From: Chloroflexota bacterium
GTDB taxonomy: Bacteria > Chloroflexota > UBA6077 > JACCZL01
Reading direction: 5' to 3'
Assembly: GCA_020845495.1 (NCBI GenBank)
Contig: JADLFM010000241.1
Span: 1-64,000, forward strand
DNA length: 64,000 bases
Shown here: positions 45,019 to 53,008 of the stretch, one piece after another
Numbering within the stretch: the first letter of the stretch is position 1
Layout of the letters: the number at the start of each line of letters is the position of its first letter
The notes under the pieces: generated by a model
Told to the model about the DNA's origin: nothing
Seen by the model: only the letters and a program-made list of their open reading frames with translations
Database searches by the model: none
Position numbers and translations under genes: made by a program

Positions 45019-46586
45019 CGCATCCCGTCCCCGCCGGGCGGCTGGGCGGACTGGCGTACCACTGGCAGGCGCTGATCGTCATCGTTCTTGGCTCGTTCAT
45101 GGTCGTGCTCGATACCACGATCGTGAACGTGGCGCTGCCGCGCATCATCCAGGTCTTCCAGACCACGGTGACCGAGGGTCAGTTGATCCTGACCGGCTAC
45201 ATGCTGGCGCTGGCGGTCGTGATGCCGGCGACCGGTTACTTCGCGGACACGTACGGCTCGAAGCGCACCTACATGGTGACGATCGCGCTGTTCACGCTCG
45301 GGTCGGCGCTGTGCGGGCTCGCGCCGAACATCGAGGGGCTGATCCTGTTCCGGATCATCCAGGGGCTGGGCGGCGGCATGGTGATGCCGCTGGGGATGAG
45401 CATTCTGTTCCAGGTGGCGCCGCCGAACCAGCGCGGGACGATCATGGGCGTCTTCGGACTGCCGATCCTGGTCGCGCCGGTTATTGGCCCGACGCTCGGC
45501 GGCTACCTGGTCGAGTTTGTGGATTGGCGACCGATCTTTACCCTGAACATCCCGGTCGGCATCGCGGCACTCCTGGCCGGCGCGGCGATCCTCCGCGAGT
45601 CGCCGCGCCGGACCGGTCTGCGCTTCGACAAAGCCGGTTTCCTGCTGTCGGCCATCGCCTTCTCGGCGGCCATGCTCGCGCTGGAAAAGGCGCCCGAGGA
45701 CGGCTGGACCGCACCGCACGTCATTGCACTCTGGTTCGTGGCGGCAGCGGCGCTGCCGGCCTGGATCATCGTCGAGCTCTCGCAGGAGCAGCCGCTGCTC
45801 GACCTCAGCGTGCTGCAAGACCGCACCTACCTCATCGCGACGATCGTGAGCTTCGTGCAGACGATCGCGATGTACTCCTCGTTGCTGCTGCTGCCACTCT
45901 TCCTGCAGAACGTGCGCGGTCTCGGCGCGATGGAGACCGGGTTGCTGCTGATGCCTCAGGCGCTCGCGGCGGCCGTCATGATGCCGATCTCCGGGCGCCT
46001 GCTCGACGCGATCGGCCCGAAATCGGTGGTGATTCCCGGGCTCTTCCTGCTCGCCTACGCCACCTGGCTGCTGACCGACCTGGACCTGGGCACGCCGGAC
46101 AGCACGATCCGGATCATCCTCCTGCTCCGAGGTATGGCCATGGGCCTGATGATGATGCCGACGATGACCGTCTCGATGGACACCATCCCGCCCCACCAGA
46201 TCCCACGCGCCAGCGCCCTCTCGAACGTGATGCGCCAGTTGTTCGGCGCGTTCAGTACCGGCATCTTTGCCAGCATCCTGGTGGAGCGGCAGCAGTTCCA
46301 CTCGGCAATTCTGTCTCAGGCCATCACGCCGACGAATATCGCGGCGGTCGGCACCCTGGAGACCATCCGCTCGGCGATGTTGGAGCAGGGTGCCTCGGCG
46401 GCGTTGGCGCTGGCGGCCGGTCAGGCGGCGCTCGCGCGGCAAGTGGCGCTCGCCGCGAGCGTTCGCGCCTACGACGATTGCTTCTTCCTGGCGACGCTAC
46501 TCGCGCTGGTCGGCGTGGTGCCGGCTCTCTGGCTGAAGCGTGGCAAGCACCACGCCGCCAGCCCGAGCCCGGCGATGCTGGAGTGA
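45006..46586 (+). CDS. emrB: DHA2 family MFS drug exporter (EmrB/QacA type)
   Basis: 526 residues, about 14 membrane helices. Family motifs: ALIVIVLGSFMVVLDTTIVNVALPRI in helix 1, the motif A loop GYFADTYGSKRTYM, motif C-like LPILVAPVIGPTLGGYLVE, and a second-half LPLFLQNVRGLGAMETGLLLMPQALA. Proton-coupled export of hydrophobic toxins with the EmrA-like adaptor. The ATG lies within the last 13 nt of emrA, so the two are coupled. It ends facing a convergent MFS gene with a short tandem repeat between. Confidence 0.95.
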   Translation: MAAVAHPVPAGRLGGLAYHWQALIVIVLGSFMVVLDTTIVNVALPRIIQVFQTTVTEGQLILTGYMLALAVVMPATGYFADTYGSKRTYMVTIALFTLGSALCGLAPNIEGLILFRIIQGLGGGMVMPLGMSILFQVAPPNQRGTIMGVFGLPILVAPVIGPTLGGYLVEFVDWRPIFTLNIPVGIAALLAGAAILRESPRRTGLRFDKAGFLLSAIAFSAAMLALEKAPEDGWTAPHVIALWFVAAAALPAWIIVELSQEQPLLDLSVLQDRTYLIATIVSFVQTIAMYSSLLLLPLFLQNVRGLGAMETGLLLMPQALAAAVMMPISGRLLDAIGPKSVVIPGLFLLAYATWLLTDLDLGTPDSTIRIILLLRGMAMGLMMMPTMTVSMDTIPPHQIPRASALSNVMRQLFGAFSTGIFASILVERQQFHSAILSQAITPTNIAAVGTLETIRSAMLEQGASAALALAAGQAALARQVALAASVRAYDDCFFLATLLALVGVVPALWLKRGKHHAASPSPAMLE

Positions 46587-46642
46587 GGCAAGCCCTCAGT
46601 CGTCAGGTAGCAGTAGTGGGGATACCGCTCGTCCATCAGCCA

Positions 46643-46684
46643 CTGACGGCTGAGCACTGACGGCCGAGCACTGACGGTTGAGCA
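46643..46684 (+). repeat. Tandem repeat: 14-bp unit, 3 copies
   Basis: Units CTGACGGCTGAGCA, CTGACGGCCGAGCA and CTGACGGTTGAGCA are contiguous at 46643, 46657 and 46671, differing only at two inner bases. Just before, TCAGCC / GGCTGA can pair (46636-46641 / 46648-46653). Lies between convergent genes. Confidence 0.93.
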
Positions 46685-46690
46685 CTGGCC

Positions 46691-48001
46691 TCACTCGCCA
46701 CTCGCTACGGCCGGCTTCGGCGCGGGGTCCGGGACCAGGCCGGGGGGAATCTCGGCGGGAGCCAGGGTGTGAAGCGGGCCGATCCGCGCCAGCGCTGGCC
46801 AGACGACCATCGCGATCCCGACGACGACGAGCGTCCCGATGCCGCCGCCCACGACCGAGATGACCGGGGTGAAGAGTGCCGCGAGCGCGCCGCTCTCGAA
46901 GGCGCCAAGCTCGTTCGAGAAGCTAATGAACAGATAGTTCACTGCGGCGACCCGGCCCCGCAGGGCATCCGGGGTGATGACCTGATGGAGCGTCTGGCGG
47001 ATCACCATGCTGATCGAGTCGAAGATGCCGGTGAAGAAGAGGCAGATCAGCGACAGCCAGACCTCGCGGGAGAGGCCGAACCCGATCGTCGCGACGCCGA
47101 AGCCGGCGACCGTGAACAAGAGCACTCGGCCAGGGCGCTGCCAGGGTGGTATCCGGGTCGCGACGAGGGCTGCCGTCAAGGCGCCAAGCGACGGCGCAGC
47201 GCGCAGCATGCCGAGCCCCTCCGGGCCGATCTGGAGGATGTCCTTCGCAAAGATCGGCAGCAGCGCGACGGCTCCGCCCAGCAACACCGCGAACAGGTCG
47301 AGCGTGATCGCGGCCAGCAGGATCGGCGTGCTCCGAACGAAGTGCAGTCCGGCGAAGATATCGCGCGACGAGCGCTTCGTGGTGATCCGTTCGGGTGGGA
47401 TCGCCGGCAGCCGGGTCAGCACGCCCAGGAAGATCAACTGGCCGATGGCAGCCAGGACGTACGAGGACGTTGCTTCGCCGGTGATCGCGATCAGGATGCC
47501 GCCAAGCGCTGGCCCCGAGATCGACGAAAGCTGCCCGCTCGAGATGAGCCAGGCGTTGGCGTTGGCAAACTCACGCGGTTTGAGCAACTGCGGCAGGATC
47601 GTTCCGACCGAGGGCGAGGCGATGGCGCGGACCGCCCCCATCAGTATCAGCGGCAGGTAGACGAACTCGATTGGCGCCGCCTGCCAGGAGATAACCGCGA
47701 GCAAAGCCGCCGCGAGCGCGGCCAGCGCATACGCCACCATCGCGATGTTGCGGCGCGGAAAGCGGTCGGCGGCGTTGCCGGATGGCAGCATCAGTACGAC
47801 GGCCGGCGCAAGCTCCACCAGCCCGACCAGTCCTAGCGCCCACGGATCGCCGGTCCGCTCGTACAGTTCCCAGCCCACGGCGACCGAGACCATCTGCGTC
47901 CCGAGCGAGGCTGCCACCCGTCCCAGGGCAAAGGGGGCGACGTACCGGATGCGTAACGCGGCAAATGGATCGTGCCCCGACGATCGTTGGCTTCCGAACA
48001 C
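46691..48001 (-). CDS. MFS transporter (MFS_3 / enterobactin-exporter-like)
   Basis: 436 residues, 10-12 membrane helices: YVAPFALGRVAASLGTQMVSVAVGWELYERTGDPWALGLVGLVELAP then the loop NAADRFPRRNI, and LVFTVAGFGVATIGFGLS-like second-half helices. This family includes EntS-type exporters and macrolide efflux proteins. It is divergent from the putative peptide precursor gene at 48294 (292 nt between starts) and related in family to the MFS gene at 50010, so it may belong to the same cluster (inference). Confidence 0.9.
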   Translation of the reverse strand: MFGSQRSSGHDPFAALRIRYVAPFALGRVAASLGTQMVSVAVGWELYERTGDPWALGLVGLVELAPAVVLMLPSGNAADRFPRRNIAMVAYALAALAAALLAVISWQAAPIEFVYLPLILMGAVRAIASPSVGTILPQLLKPREFANANAWLISSGQLSSISGPALGGILIAITGEATSSYVLAAIGQLIFLGVLTRLPAIPPERITTKRSSRDIFAGLHFVRSTPILLAAITLDLFAVLLGGAVALLPIFAKDILQIGPEGLGMLRAAPSLGALTAALVATRIPPWQRPGRVLLFTVAGFGVATIGFGLSREVWLSLICLFFTGIFDSISMVIRQTLHQVITPDALRGRVAAVNYLFISFSNELGAFESGALAALFTPVISVVGGGIGTLVVVGIAMVVWPALARIGPLHTLAPAEIPPGLVPDPAPKPAVASGE

Positions 48002-48293
48002 GTGCCTCCCGGCGCTGCGAGAATCTCTCTATCGCACGGCTTGTACCTGGAACGGGCCGCCACATGCCAGCCCGGACTGAGGCCAGCGCAGTCAACCTCG
48101 ACGCGCCCCGAGAGGGGACGGCGCTCACGCACTGAGGTTGGAGCGATTGGGCAGCATCCGGTGTTCCGTCCGAAACACACGCTCTGTCGCACCGGCGGCA
48201 GCCGGGTCGGCCGGGCCGCGCGATGATGATGGTGCGACGCGGGACACAGAGCCCGCCGCCGAGTGGCCAGAGGCCACCAGAAAGGACTCGATC
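48002..48293. promoter_or_regulatory. Divergent promoter region with a candidate operator
   Basis: 292 nt between the MFS gene (minus) and the small repeated peptide gene (plus). An imperfect palindrome GTGTTCCGTCCGAAACAC lies at 48161-48178 and is a candidate regulator site. No -35/-10 pair is assigned with confidence. Confidence 0.4.
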
Positions 48294-48407
48294 ATGTCGG
48301 CAGAGTTCAGCATCCCCCGTGGCCCGGTGTGCTTCCTCCCGCGTGGCCCAGTGTGCTTCCTTCCCCGTGGCCCGGTCTGTTTCCTCCCGCGCGGCCCGGT
48401 CTGCTAA
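48294..48407 (+). CDS. Putative multi-core RiPP precursor (37 aa, four PRGPVC repeats)
   Basis: 37-codon ORF: a 7-residue head MSAEFSI, three copies of PRGPVCFL, and a last PRGPVC ending in a C-terminal Cys before TAA. AAAGGA lies 7 nt before the ATG. Across the four copies six codons vary, every change at the third position and every one synonymous, which is what selection on the peptide predicts. The next gene is a cysteine-decarboxylase-family flavoprotein, whose known peptide substrates end in Cys. There is no Ser or Thr in the repeats, so dehydration as in lanthipeptides is not available; any crosslink would use Cys. An alternative is a Cys-codon leader peptide that regulates the downstream genes. 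I know of no described family with this repeat. Confidence 0.72.
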   Translation: MSAEFSIPRGPVCFLPRGPVCFLPRGPVCFLPRGPVC

Positions 48408-48420
48408 TCAGCGTACCACC

Positions 48421-48477
48421 CGAAGCATCTGCTTCGAGCTCCGGCGGGGTCTCGACCGTTCAGGCCGAGACCCCGCC
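48421..48477 (+). terminator. Two hairpins between peptide gene and decarboxylase gene
   Basis: A 7-bp stem (48421-48427 / 48430-48436) is followed by a perfect 12-bp stem (48443-48454 / 48466-48477) with an 11-nt loop. There is no T-run. In peptide natural product operons such a partial terminator after the precursor gene lowers enzyme expression relative to precursor; in a leader-peptide model it would be the attenuator. Confidence 0.75.
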
Positions 48478-48564
48478 TCGCTTGTACAGCCTCCAGCAGA
48501 AGGCGTCTCGCTCGTGCCGCTGGCACGGACCAGCAGCACAGATCCGCAACGAGGAGGACCGACG

Positions 48565-49215
48565 ATGGCTGACACGTTCACCCCGCCACAGCTCCCGGCC
48601 CGTCACGTCCTGATCGGCGTGGCCGGCTCGATCGCCTCCGTGACCGTGCCGCAGTCGATCCTCTGGCTTCGCCACGAGCTGGGGGTTGACGTTCGCGTCC
48701 TGATGACCCGCCAGGCCGCCACGATGGTCACGCCGCGTGCGCTCGCGGTGGCGTCCGGCGCGCCGGTGGCGCTCGACGAGACGACCGACTACACCGACCC
48801 AGTCGTCCGGCACATGGAGTTGACGCGCTGGGCCGACCTCATGTTGGTCTTGCCAGCCAGCGCGAACCTGCTCGCCAAGGCCGCTCACGGCATCGCCGAT
48901 GACCTGCTGACGACTTGCATCATCGCGTCGTCGTCACCGGTCGTGTTCGTTCCAGGGATGAACGAGGTCATGTGGCGGAAGCCGGCCGTACAGCGCAACG
49001 TCGCCACGCTGGAAGCAGACGGGTACGGCGTCGTGGCCCCGGTCGAGGGGCTGGCAGTCTCCGATGGCCGCCCGACCGTCGGCGCGATGCCCGAGATCGA
49101 CGCCATCATCGCGTGGGTGACGCGCTTTCTCAACGAACGGAACGGTACGGGCACGCTGACGACAGCCGATCTTCTGGCTGCGCCGCCGACGTCACTTCAG
49201 GAGGCCGCACGATGA
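48565..49215 (+). CDS. HFCD-family flavoprotein (peptidyl-cysteine or phosphopantothenoylcysteine decarboxylase-like)
   Basis: 216 residues. Flavodoxin-like FMN enzyme with GVAGSIAS (18-25), catalytic H83 in VVRHMELTRWAD, PASAN (97-101, with Leu after it where Thr is usual), and the substrate clamp PGMNEVMW (130-137). Known family members decarboxylate a C-terminal Cys of peptides (EpiD, MrsD, CypD, TvaF) or phosphopantothenoylcysteine (CoaC). There is no fused CoaB synthetase domain, so it is not a standard bacterial CoaBC. GAGGAGG lies 7 nt before ATG 48565; the open frame to 48223 is not conserved. The neighbour upstream is the Cys-terminated repeat peptide and the next gene overlaps by ATGA. 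Confidence 0.9.
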   Translation: MADTFTPPQLPARHVLIGVAGSIASVTVPQSILWLRHELGVDVRVLMTRQAATMVTPRALAVASGAPVALDETTDYTDPVVRHMELTRWADLMLVLPASANLLAKAAHGIADDLLTTCIIASSSPVVFVPGMNEVMWRKPAVQRNVATLEADGYGVVAPVEGLAVSDGRPTVGAMPEIDAIIAWVTRFLNERNGTGTLTTADLLAAPPTSLQEAAR

Positions 49216-49970
49216 TTCGGATCGCACTCTTTCACCTTGTGGCCGTTACGGCCATGCTCGCCCTGATTCCGCCCCGTTCAACCACCTTGGACGAACTGAG
49301 TCATGCCACAGTCGTCACCGAACGGCGTGCCGACGCGGGCGCATCGCCTTCGCGCGCCGACATGTACCAGTCGGTGCTGAGCTTCGGACCGGGCGCCTGG
49401 ACGATGCTCCACTGGCACAACGGCGGCAGTTACAACACCGTCCTCGCAGGCCAGGTGACCCTCCGCATCGGCGATACCGACCGCACGTTCGGGCCGGGCG
49501 AGGGGTGGACCGACGTACCTGGCGTCCTGCACGTCGCCGGCAATGCCGGGGATGGCGAGGCACGCCTGCTCGCCACGATGGTCGTCGAGCCCGACGTGCC
49601 GCCCGCCACGATGGTGGAGCCGGAGGACCATGCAAGTGCGCCGCCGCCGCCCGAGTATCTCGCGATGACGACGGCGACCGACGATCTGCCGGCCGGGCCA
49701 CTGGACGTCGTTCAGCAGTTCATCGACCTCGACCCGAGCGCTCAGGTCACCCTGCCGGCCGCCACCGGCCCACGCCTGATCGGCGTGGTTGACGGGATGG
49801 TGACCGTGACTGGCGACGGCGTCAGCCAGATGGTGGAGGCCGGCGACGGCTGGTCAGAGACGATGGGCGTCACCTACACCTACGCCACCGGCGACGCGGG
49901 CGCGCGGATCTGCGTGACCACGCTGGTCCCCCGCGACGCGACCGCCGCCGCGCCGGTCGATCGATCGTAG
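49212..49970 (+). CDS. Exported bicupin protein
   Basis: 252 residues. The N-terminus MIRIALFHLVAVTAMLALIPP is a signal peptide or anchor. Two cupin modules follow: residues about 50-115 (FGPGAWTMLHWHNGGSYNTVLAGQVTLRIGD ... GEGWTDVPGVLHVAGN) with H-x-H metal ligands, and about 165-240, which is degenerate and lacks the His pair. The ATG overlaps the decarboxylase stop (ATGA), so the two are translationally coupled, odd for a cytosolic and an exported protein unless both act on one product. Could bind or oxidise an exported thiol (thiol dioxygenases are cupins; inference). Function not known. Confidence 0.82.
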   Translation: MIRIALFHLVAVTAMLALIPPRSTTLDELSHATVVTERRADAGASPSRADMYQSVLSFGPGAWTMLHWHNGGSYNTVLAGQVTLRIGDTDRTFGPGEGWTDVPGVLHVAGNAGDGEARLLATMVVEPDVPPATMVEPEDHASAPPPPEYLAMTTATDDLPAGPLDVVQQFIDLDPSAQVTLPAATGPRLIGVVDGMVTVTGDGVSQMVEAGDGWSETMGVTYTYATGDAGARICVTTLVPRDATAAAPVDRS

Positions 49971-50009
49971 CAGTCGTAACCAGTGGGTGACTTCGAGGGA
50001 GGCGGCATC

Positions 50010-51422
50010 ATGCGGCCCGACGTACGACAGGGGATGTGGGCCTTCGGTTTGATCTGGATCGGTCAGGTCGTCTCGCTCGTCGGCTCCGGCCTGACCGAGT
50101 TCGGCCTTGGGGTCTGGGTGTTCCAGCACACCGGCGCCGCCACAGACTATGCCCTGATTGCCCTCTGCATCAGCCTCCCTCACGTCCTGGTGGCGCCCCT
50201 CGCGGGAACCCTGGTGGACCGCACCGACCGGCGACGGGTCATGCTGCTGAGCGACAGCGCGGCGGCGCTCAGCACCCTGGCGGTCGCGCTGCTGGCCTGG
50301 GGCGGCCGGCTCGAAGTCTGGCACGTCTACGCGGCGGTCCTCGCCACGTCGACCTGCGCCGCCGTGCAGTACCCGGCCTACGCCGCGCTGGTCATGCAAC
50401 TGGTCCCAAAGGAGCACCTCGGGCGCGCGAACGGCCTGGTCGAGCTGGCGTGGTCGGCGAGTCTGATCGTAGCTCCGCTCGCCGCGGCGGCCTTGATCGC
50501 CGTGGTCGGGCTGCCCGGCGTCCTGATGGTGGACCTGCTGACCTTCGGAGTCGGATTCGGCACCCTGCTCCTGGCGCGTGTCCCGTCACACGCCCCGGAA
50601 CGGATCGCCGAGCCAGATGCGATGCCCGATGCGACCCCCTTCGGCGTCCGGGTGCGCGCCGGCTGGGCCTACATCGCAGCGCGCCCCGGCCTCGCCGGCC
50701 TGCTCGTCTTCTCGGCGGTGATGAGCCTCAGCGCTGGGACGTTCAACGCGCTCTTCGCACCAATGATCCTCAGCACCGAGCCCGCGTCCGTGCTCGGCGG
50801 GCTGGCGTCGCTCGGCGGCTGTGGCATGCTGACCGGCGGTCTCCTCCTAGCAGCCTGGGGCGGCCCGCGTCGCCGCATCGTAGGCGTCATCGGCACGAGC
50901 CTGCTGTTTTCCCTGGCCCTGGTCGTCATCGGCGCGCACCCCTCCTGGCTCGCGCTGGCGGTGGCCGTGGTCCTCTACTTTGGCTGCCAGCCGGTCCTCA
51001 ACGGTTGCGAGCAAACGCTCTGGCAGAGCGCGGTACCAGATCATCTCCTCGGGCGGGTCCTGTCGGCGCGGCGGGCCGTCGAGCACGGAGTGGCGACGCT
51101 CGCCTATCTCGGAGCCGGACCGCTGGCGGATCGACTCGTCGAGCCGTTGCTCGCTCCCGGTGGGGTACTTGCGCCGACGGTCGGCGCGATTATCGGGGTC
51201 GGCGCAGGGCGTGGCATCGGCTTGATGCTCGTGGTGATGGGCCTCGTCGCGCTGCTGACCACCATCGCGAGCGGTCTGTCGGCCCGCCTCCGGGTCGAGG
51301 ACGGACTACCAGACGTTGACGGGCACGCCGGCAACGACGGGCAGACCGGCAACGACAGGCAGACCGGCAACCGCGTGGCGGGCTCGAAGCCTTCGGCCCC
51401 CGCGTTGGAGCCAGCCGCGTAG
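50010..51422 (+). CDS. MFS transporter (MFS_3 type), candidate exporter of the peptide cluster
   Basis: 470 residues, about 12 helices: MWAFGLIWIGQVVSLVGSGLTEFGLGVWVFQHTGAATDYALIALC, loop LVDRTDRRRVMLLSD, and a long mid-loop. ATG 50010 has GAGGGAGG 7 nt upstream; a GTG at 49983 is less likely. Members of this family export siderophores, macrolides and peptides. It starts 39 nt after the bicupin gene and is probably in the same operon. The C-terminal tail (GNDGQTGNDRQTGN) is a short repeated hydrophilic stretch. Confidence 0.9.
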   Translation: MRPDVRQGMWAFGLIWIGQVVSLVGSGLTEFGLGVWVFQHTGAATDYALIALCISLPHVLVAPLAGTLVDRTDRRRVMLLSDSAAALSTLAVALLAWGGRLEVWHVYAAVLATSTCAAVQYPAYAALVMQLVPKEHLGRANGLVELAWSASLIVAPLAAAALIAVVGLPGVLMVDLLTFGVGFGTLLLARVPSHAPERIAEPDAMPDATPFGVRVRAGWAYIAARPGLAGLLVFSAVMSLSAGTFNALFAPMILSTEPASVLGGLASLGGCGMLTGGLLLAAWGGPRRRIVGVIGTSLLFSLALVVIGAHPSWLALAVAVVLYFGCQPVLNGCEQTLWQSAVPDHLLGRVLSARRAVEHGVATLAYLGAGPLADRLVEPLLAPGGVLAPTVGAIIGVGAGRGIGLMLVVMGLVALLTTIASGLSARLRVEDGLPDVDGHAGNDGQTGNDRQTGNRVAGSKPSAPALEPAA

Positions 51423-51495
51423 TCCTCTGGCTGGCGGCGTTCACCTGGTGGGTCACACCACCAGTGATTGAGCATCGACACGTTCAGATCAGCCG

Positions 51496-51521
51496 CCCCT
51501 TTCCCGCGCACAGGGGAGGGG
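51496..51521. repeat. GC-rich palindrome (dispersed repeat copy 2)
   Basis: CCCCTTTCCC pairs with AGGGGAGGGG at 8 of 10 positions around a 6-nt loop, followed by TTGGGAGTGGGGGC. Related to 2995-3022. May serve as terminator of the MFS gene. Confidence 0.5.
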
Positions 51522-51625
51522 TTGGGAGTGGGGGCTGTCAGCCAGATGCCGCGTTCACCGAGAACGGTGCCCTCGGCAAGGTCGAGGGAAGCTTCAGGTG
51601 AACGAGTCAGGGAGTGTTGCAGGCC

Positions 51626-52558
51626 ATGAATCTGGCGAGGACGAGAGCTCAGCTACCCCGGCAGGTCGATCTGCTGATCGTGTGCCCCCATCCCGACGAC
51701 GAGAGCGTCACGACGGGTGCGCTGATCGCCCGCTACGCGGCGCGCGGCATCCGTACAGCCGTCGTGATGTGTACCCAGGGTGAGGAAGGCGAGATCGTCA
51801 CGCCGGGTGCGGACGTGGCTACGCTGCGCCCGCATCTGGGGACCGTGCGCGCCGCCGAGCTTCGCGCGGCCTGCCGAACACTCGGCGTAACCTGTCTACG
51901 AACGCTCGGCTACCGGGACTCCGGCATGGCCAGGACGCCGTCGACCCTCCGGCCAGACGCTTTCTGCAACGCCGATCTGGACGAAGCGACGGGCCGGCTC
52001 GTCCAGGTCGTCCGGGCACTTCGGCCAACCGTCGTCGTGACAGAGAGCGCGTGGGCCACCTACGGGCATCCCGATCACGTCATGGCGCGCACGATCGCGC
52101 TTCGGGCCTTCGCGGCGGCCGGCGACGAACGCGCGTTCCCGGATGCTGGTCTGCCCTGGCGCCCGGCGCGCCTCTACGCAATGCATCCGACCGCCGACCG
52201 CTGGAGCGTCCACGCGCGTTGGGATGACCTGGTCACCCAGATGCGCGCCGAAGCGCAAGGCGCATCCTTTCTGACGCGCTGGTCGCTCGATCGGTTCGGC
52301 GAGGAGCGAGTCACAACCCAGATCGACGTCAGCGCATACGTCCACGTCCAGCGCGCCGCGATCGCCTGCCACCGCAGCCAGTTTCCGTCAGGAAGCTGGT
52401 GGCTCACGATGCCCGCTATCGCTCGCCGGATCGCCCTCGGCACGGCTCGGCTGACCCGGCTGCACCCGTCCCCTACGGCGGGCGATCGAGATTGGGAACT
52501 GTTTCCGGGCCGGTACTCGGTCGCGGGCGACGACCGCTGGCGCGCACAGTCGGCATGA
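51626..52558 (+). CDS. PIG-L family (LmbE/MshB-like) deacetylase
   Basis: 310 residues from ATG 51626 (GTG 51614 possible). Zinc site PHPDDE (21-26) and HPDH further on (YGHPDHVMA) define the family of metal-dependent N-acetylglucosamine deacetylases, including MshB (mycothiol), BshB (bacillithiol) and antibiotic-tailoring enzymes. The GEEGEIVTPGADV loop and TLRTLGYRDSGM are typical of MshB/Mca-like members. A thiol-cofactor role would fit the CGYC glutaredoxin at 18929, but no MshA/MshC is here. It may or may not belong with the peptide cluster upstream (203-nt gap). Confidence 0.9.
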   Translation: MNLARTRAQLPRQVDLLIVCPHPDDESVTTGALIARYAARGIRTAVVMCTQGEEGEIVTPGADVATLRPHLGTVRAAELRAACRTLGVTCLRTLGYRDSGMARTPSTLRPDAFCNADLDEATGRLVQVVRALRPTVVVTESAWATYGHPDHVMARTIALRAFAAAGDERAFPDAGLPWRPARLYAMHPTADRWSVHARWDDLVTQMRAEAQGASFLTRWSLDRFGEERVTTQIDVSAYVHVQRAAIACHRSQFPSGSWWLTMPAIARRIALGTARLTRLHPSPTAGDRDWELFPGRYSVAGDDRWRAQSA

Positions 52559-53008
52559 GGTCAGGCGACGAGCGGGTCGAGCGCTGCACGCCGTAGCTGG
52601 GTTCGGTGGTGGCACGCTGGATGCCGCTGACGGCCATTACAGGCCTCGTATCGTGCCTGACCGCCGGCCTGTCACACAGCGCCACGGTCACTCGCCCAGG
52701 CGCGACTCACGCTGATGCCGATGAATCTCGTGCCGCCGGAGTGACGGCCTCGCCCATACGCCGATCGCTCTGCTATCGCAGTCCGCAGTTGCACTCTCCC
52801 GCCGATGTTCGTCCCAGAAGGAGCCGCCGATGGATGCTCGGGCGCCACGCTCAGCGGGCGGCGTCAGAGCGCGGACCGGCGTTCTTGCAGGCGGAGTCGG
52901 CAGTGCGCAGGTCGCCGACAGCCGCGCATCTCCTCCTTCTGATGCGTCTGCCCGACCCGACCCCGCGTTGGATCGGCGGCGCTCGTCGATGGACGGAAGA
53001 GGCGGCAC
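52559..53008. other. 450-nt intergenic region, no firm gene
   Basis: An ORF from 52606 begins with a signal-peptide-like stretch but then turns into arginine-rich shadow sequence and overlaps the next gene, so it is not called. Nothing else stands out. Confidence 0.35.

Noticed and set aside
44892..46442. 516-codon minus-strand ORF opposite emrB
   Set aside because: Antisense of a well-defined 14-helix transporter; rich in Arg/Gln/His/Asp as expected of a shadow.
48138..48293. N-terminal extension of the repeat peptide (52 more codons from 48138)
   Set aside because: The extension is low-complexity with no ribosome site, while ATG 48294 has AAAGGA at 7 nt. It remains possible as a longer leader.
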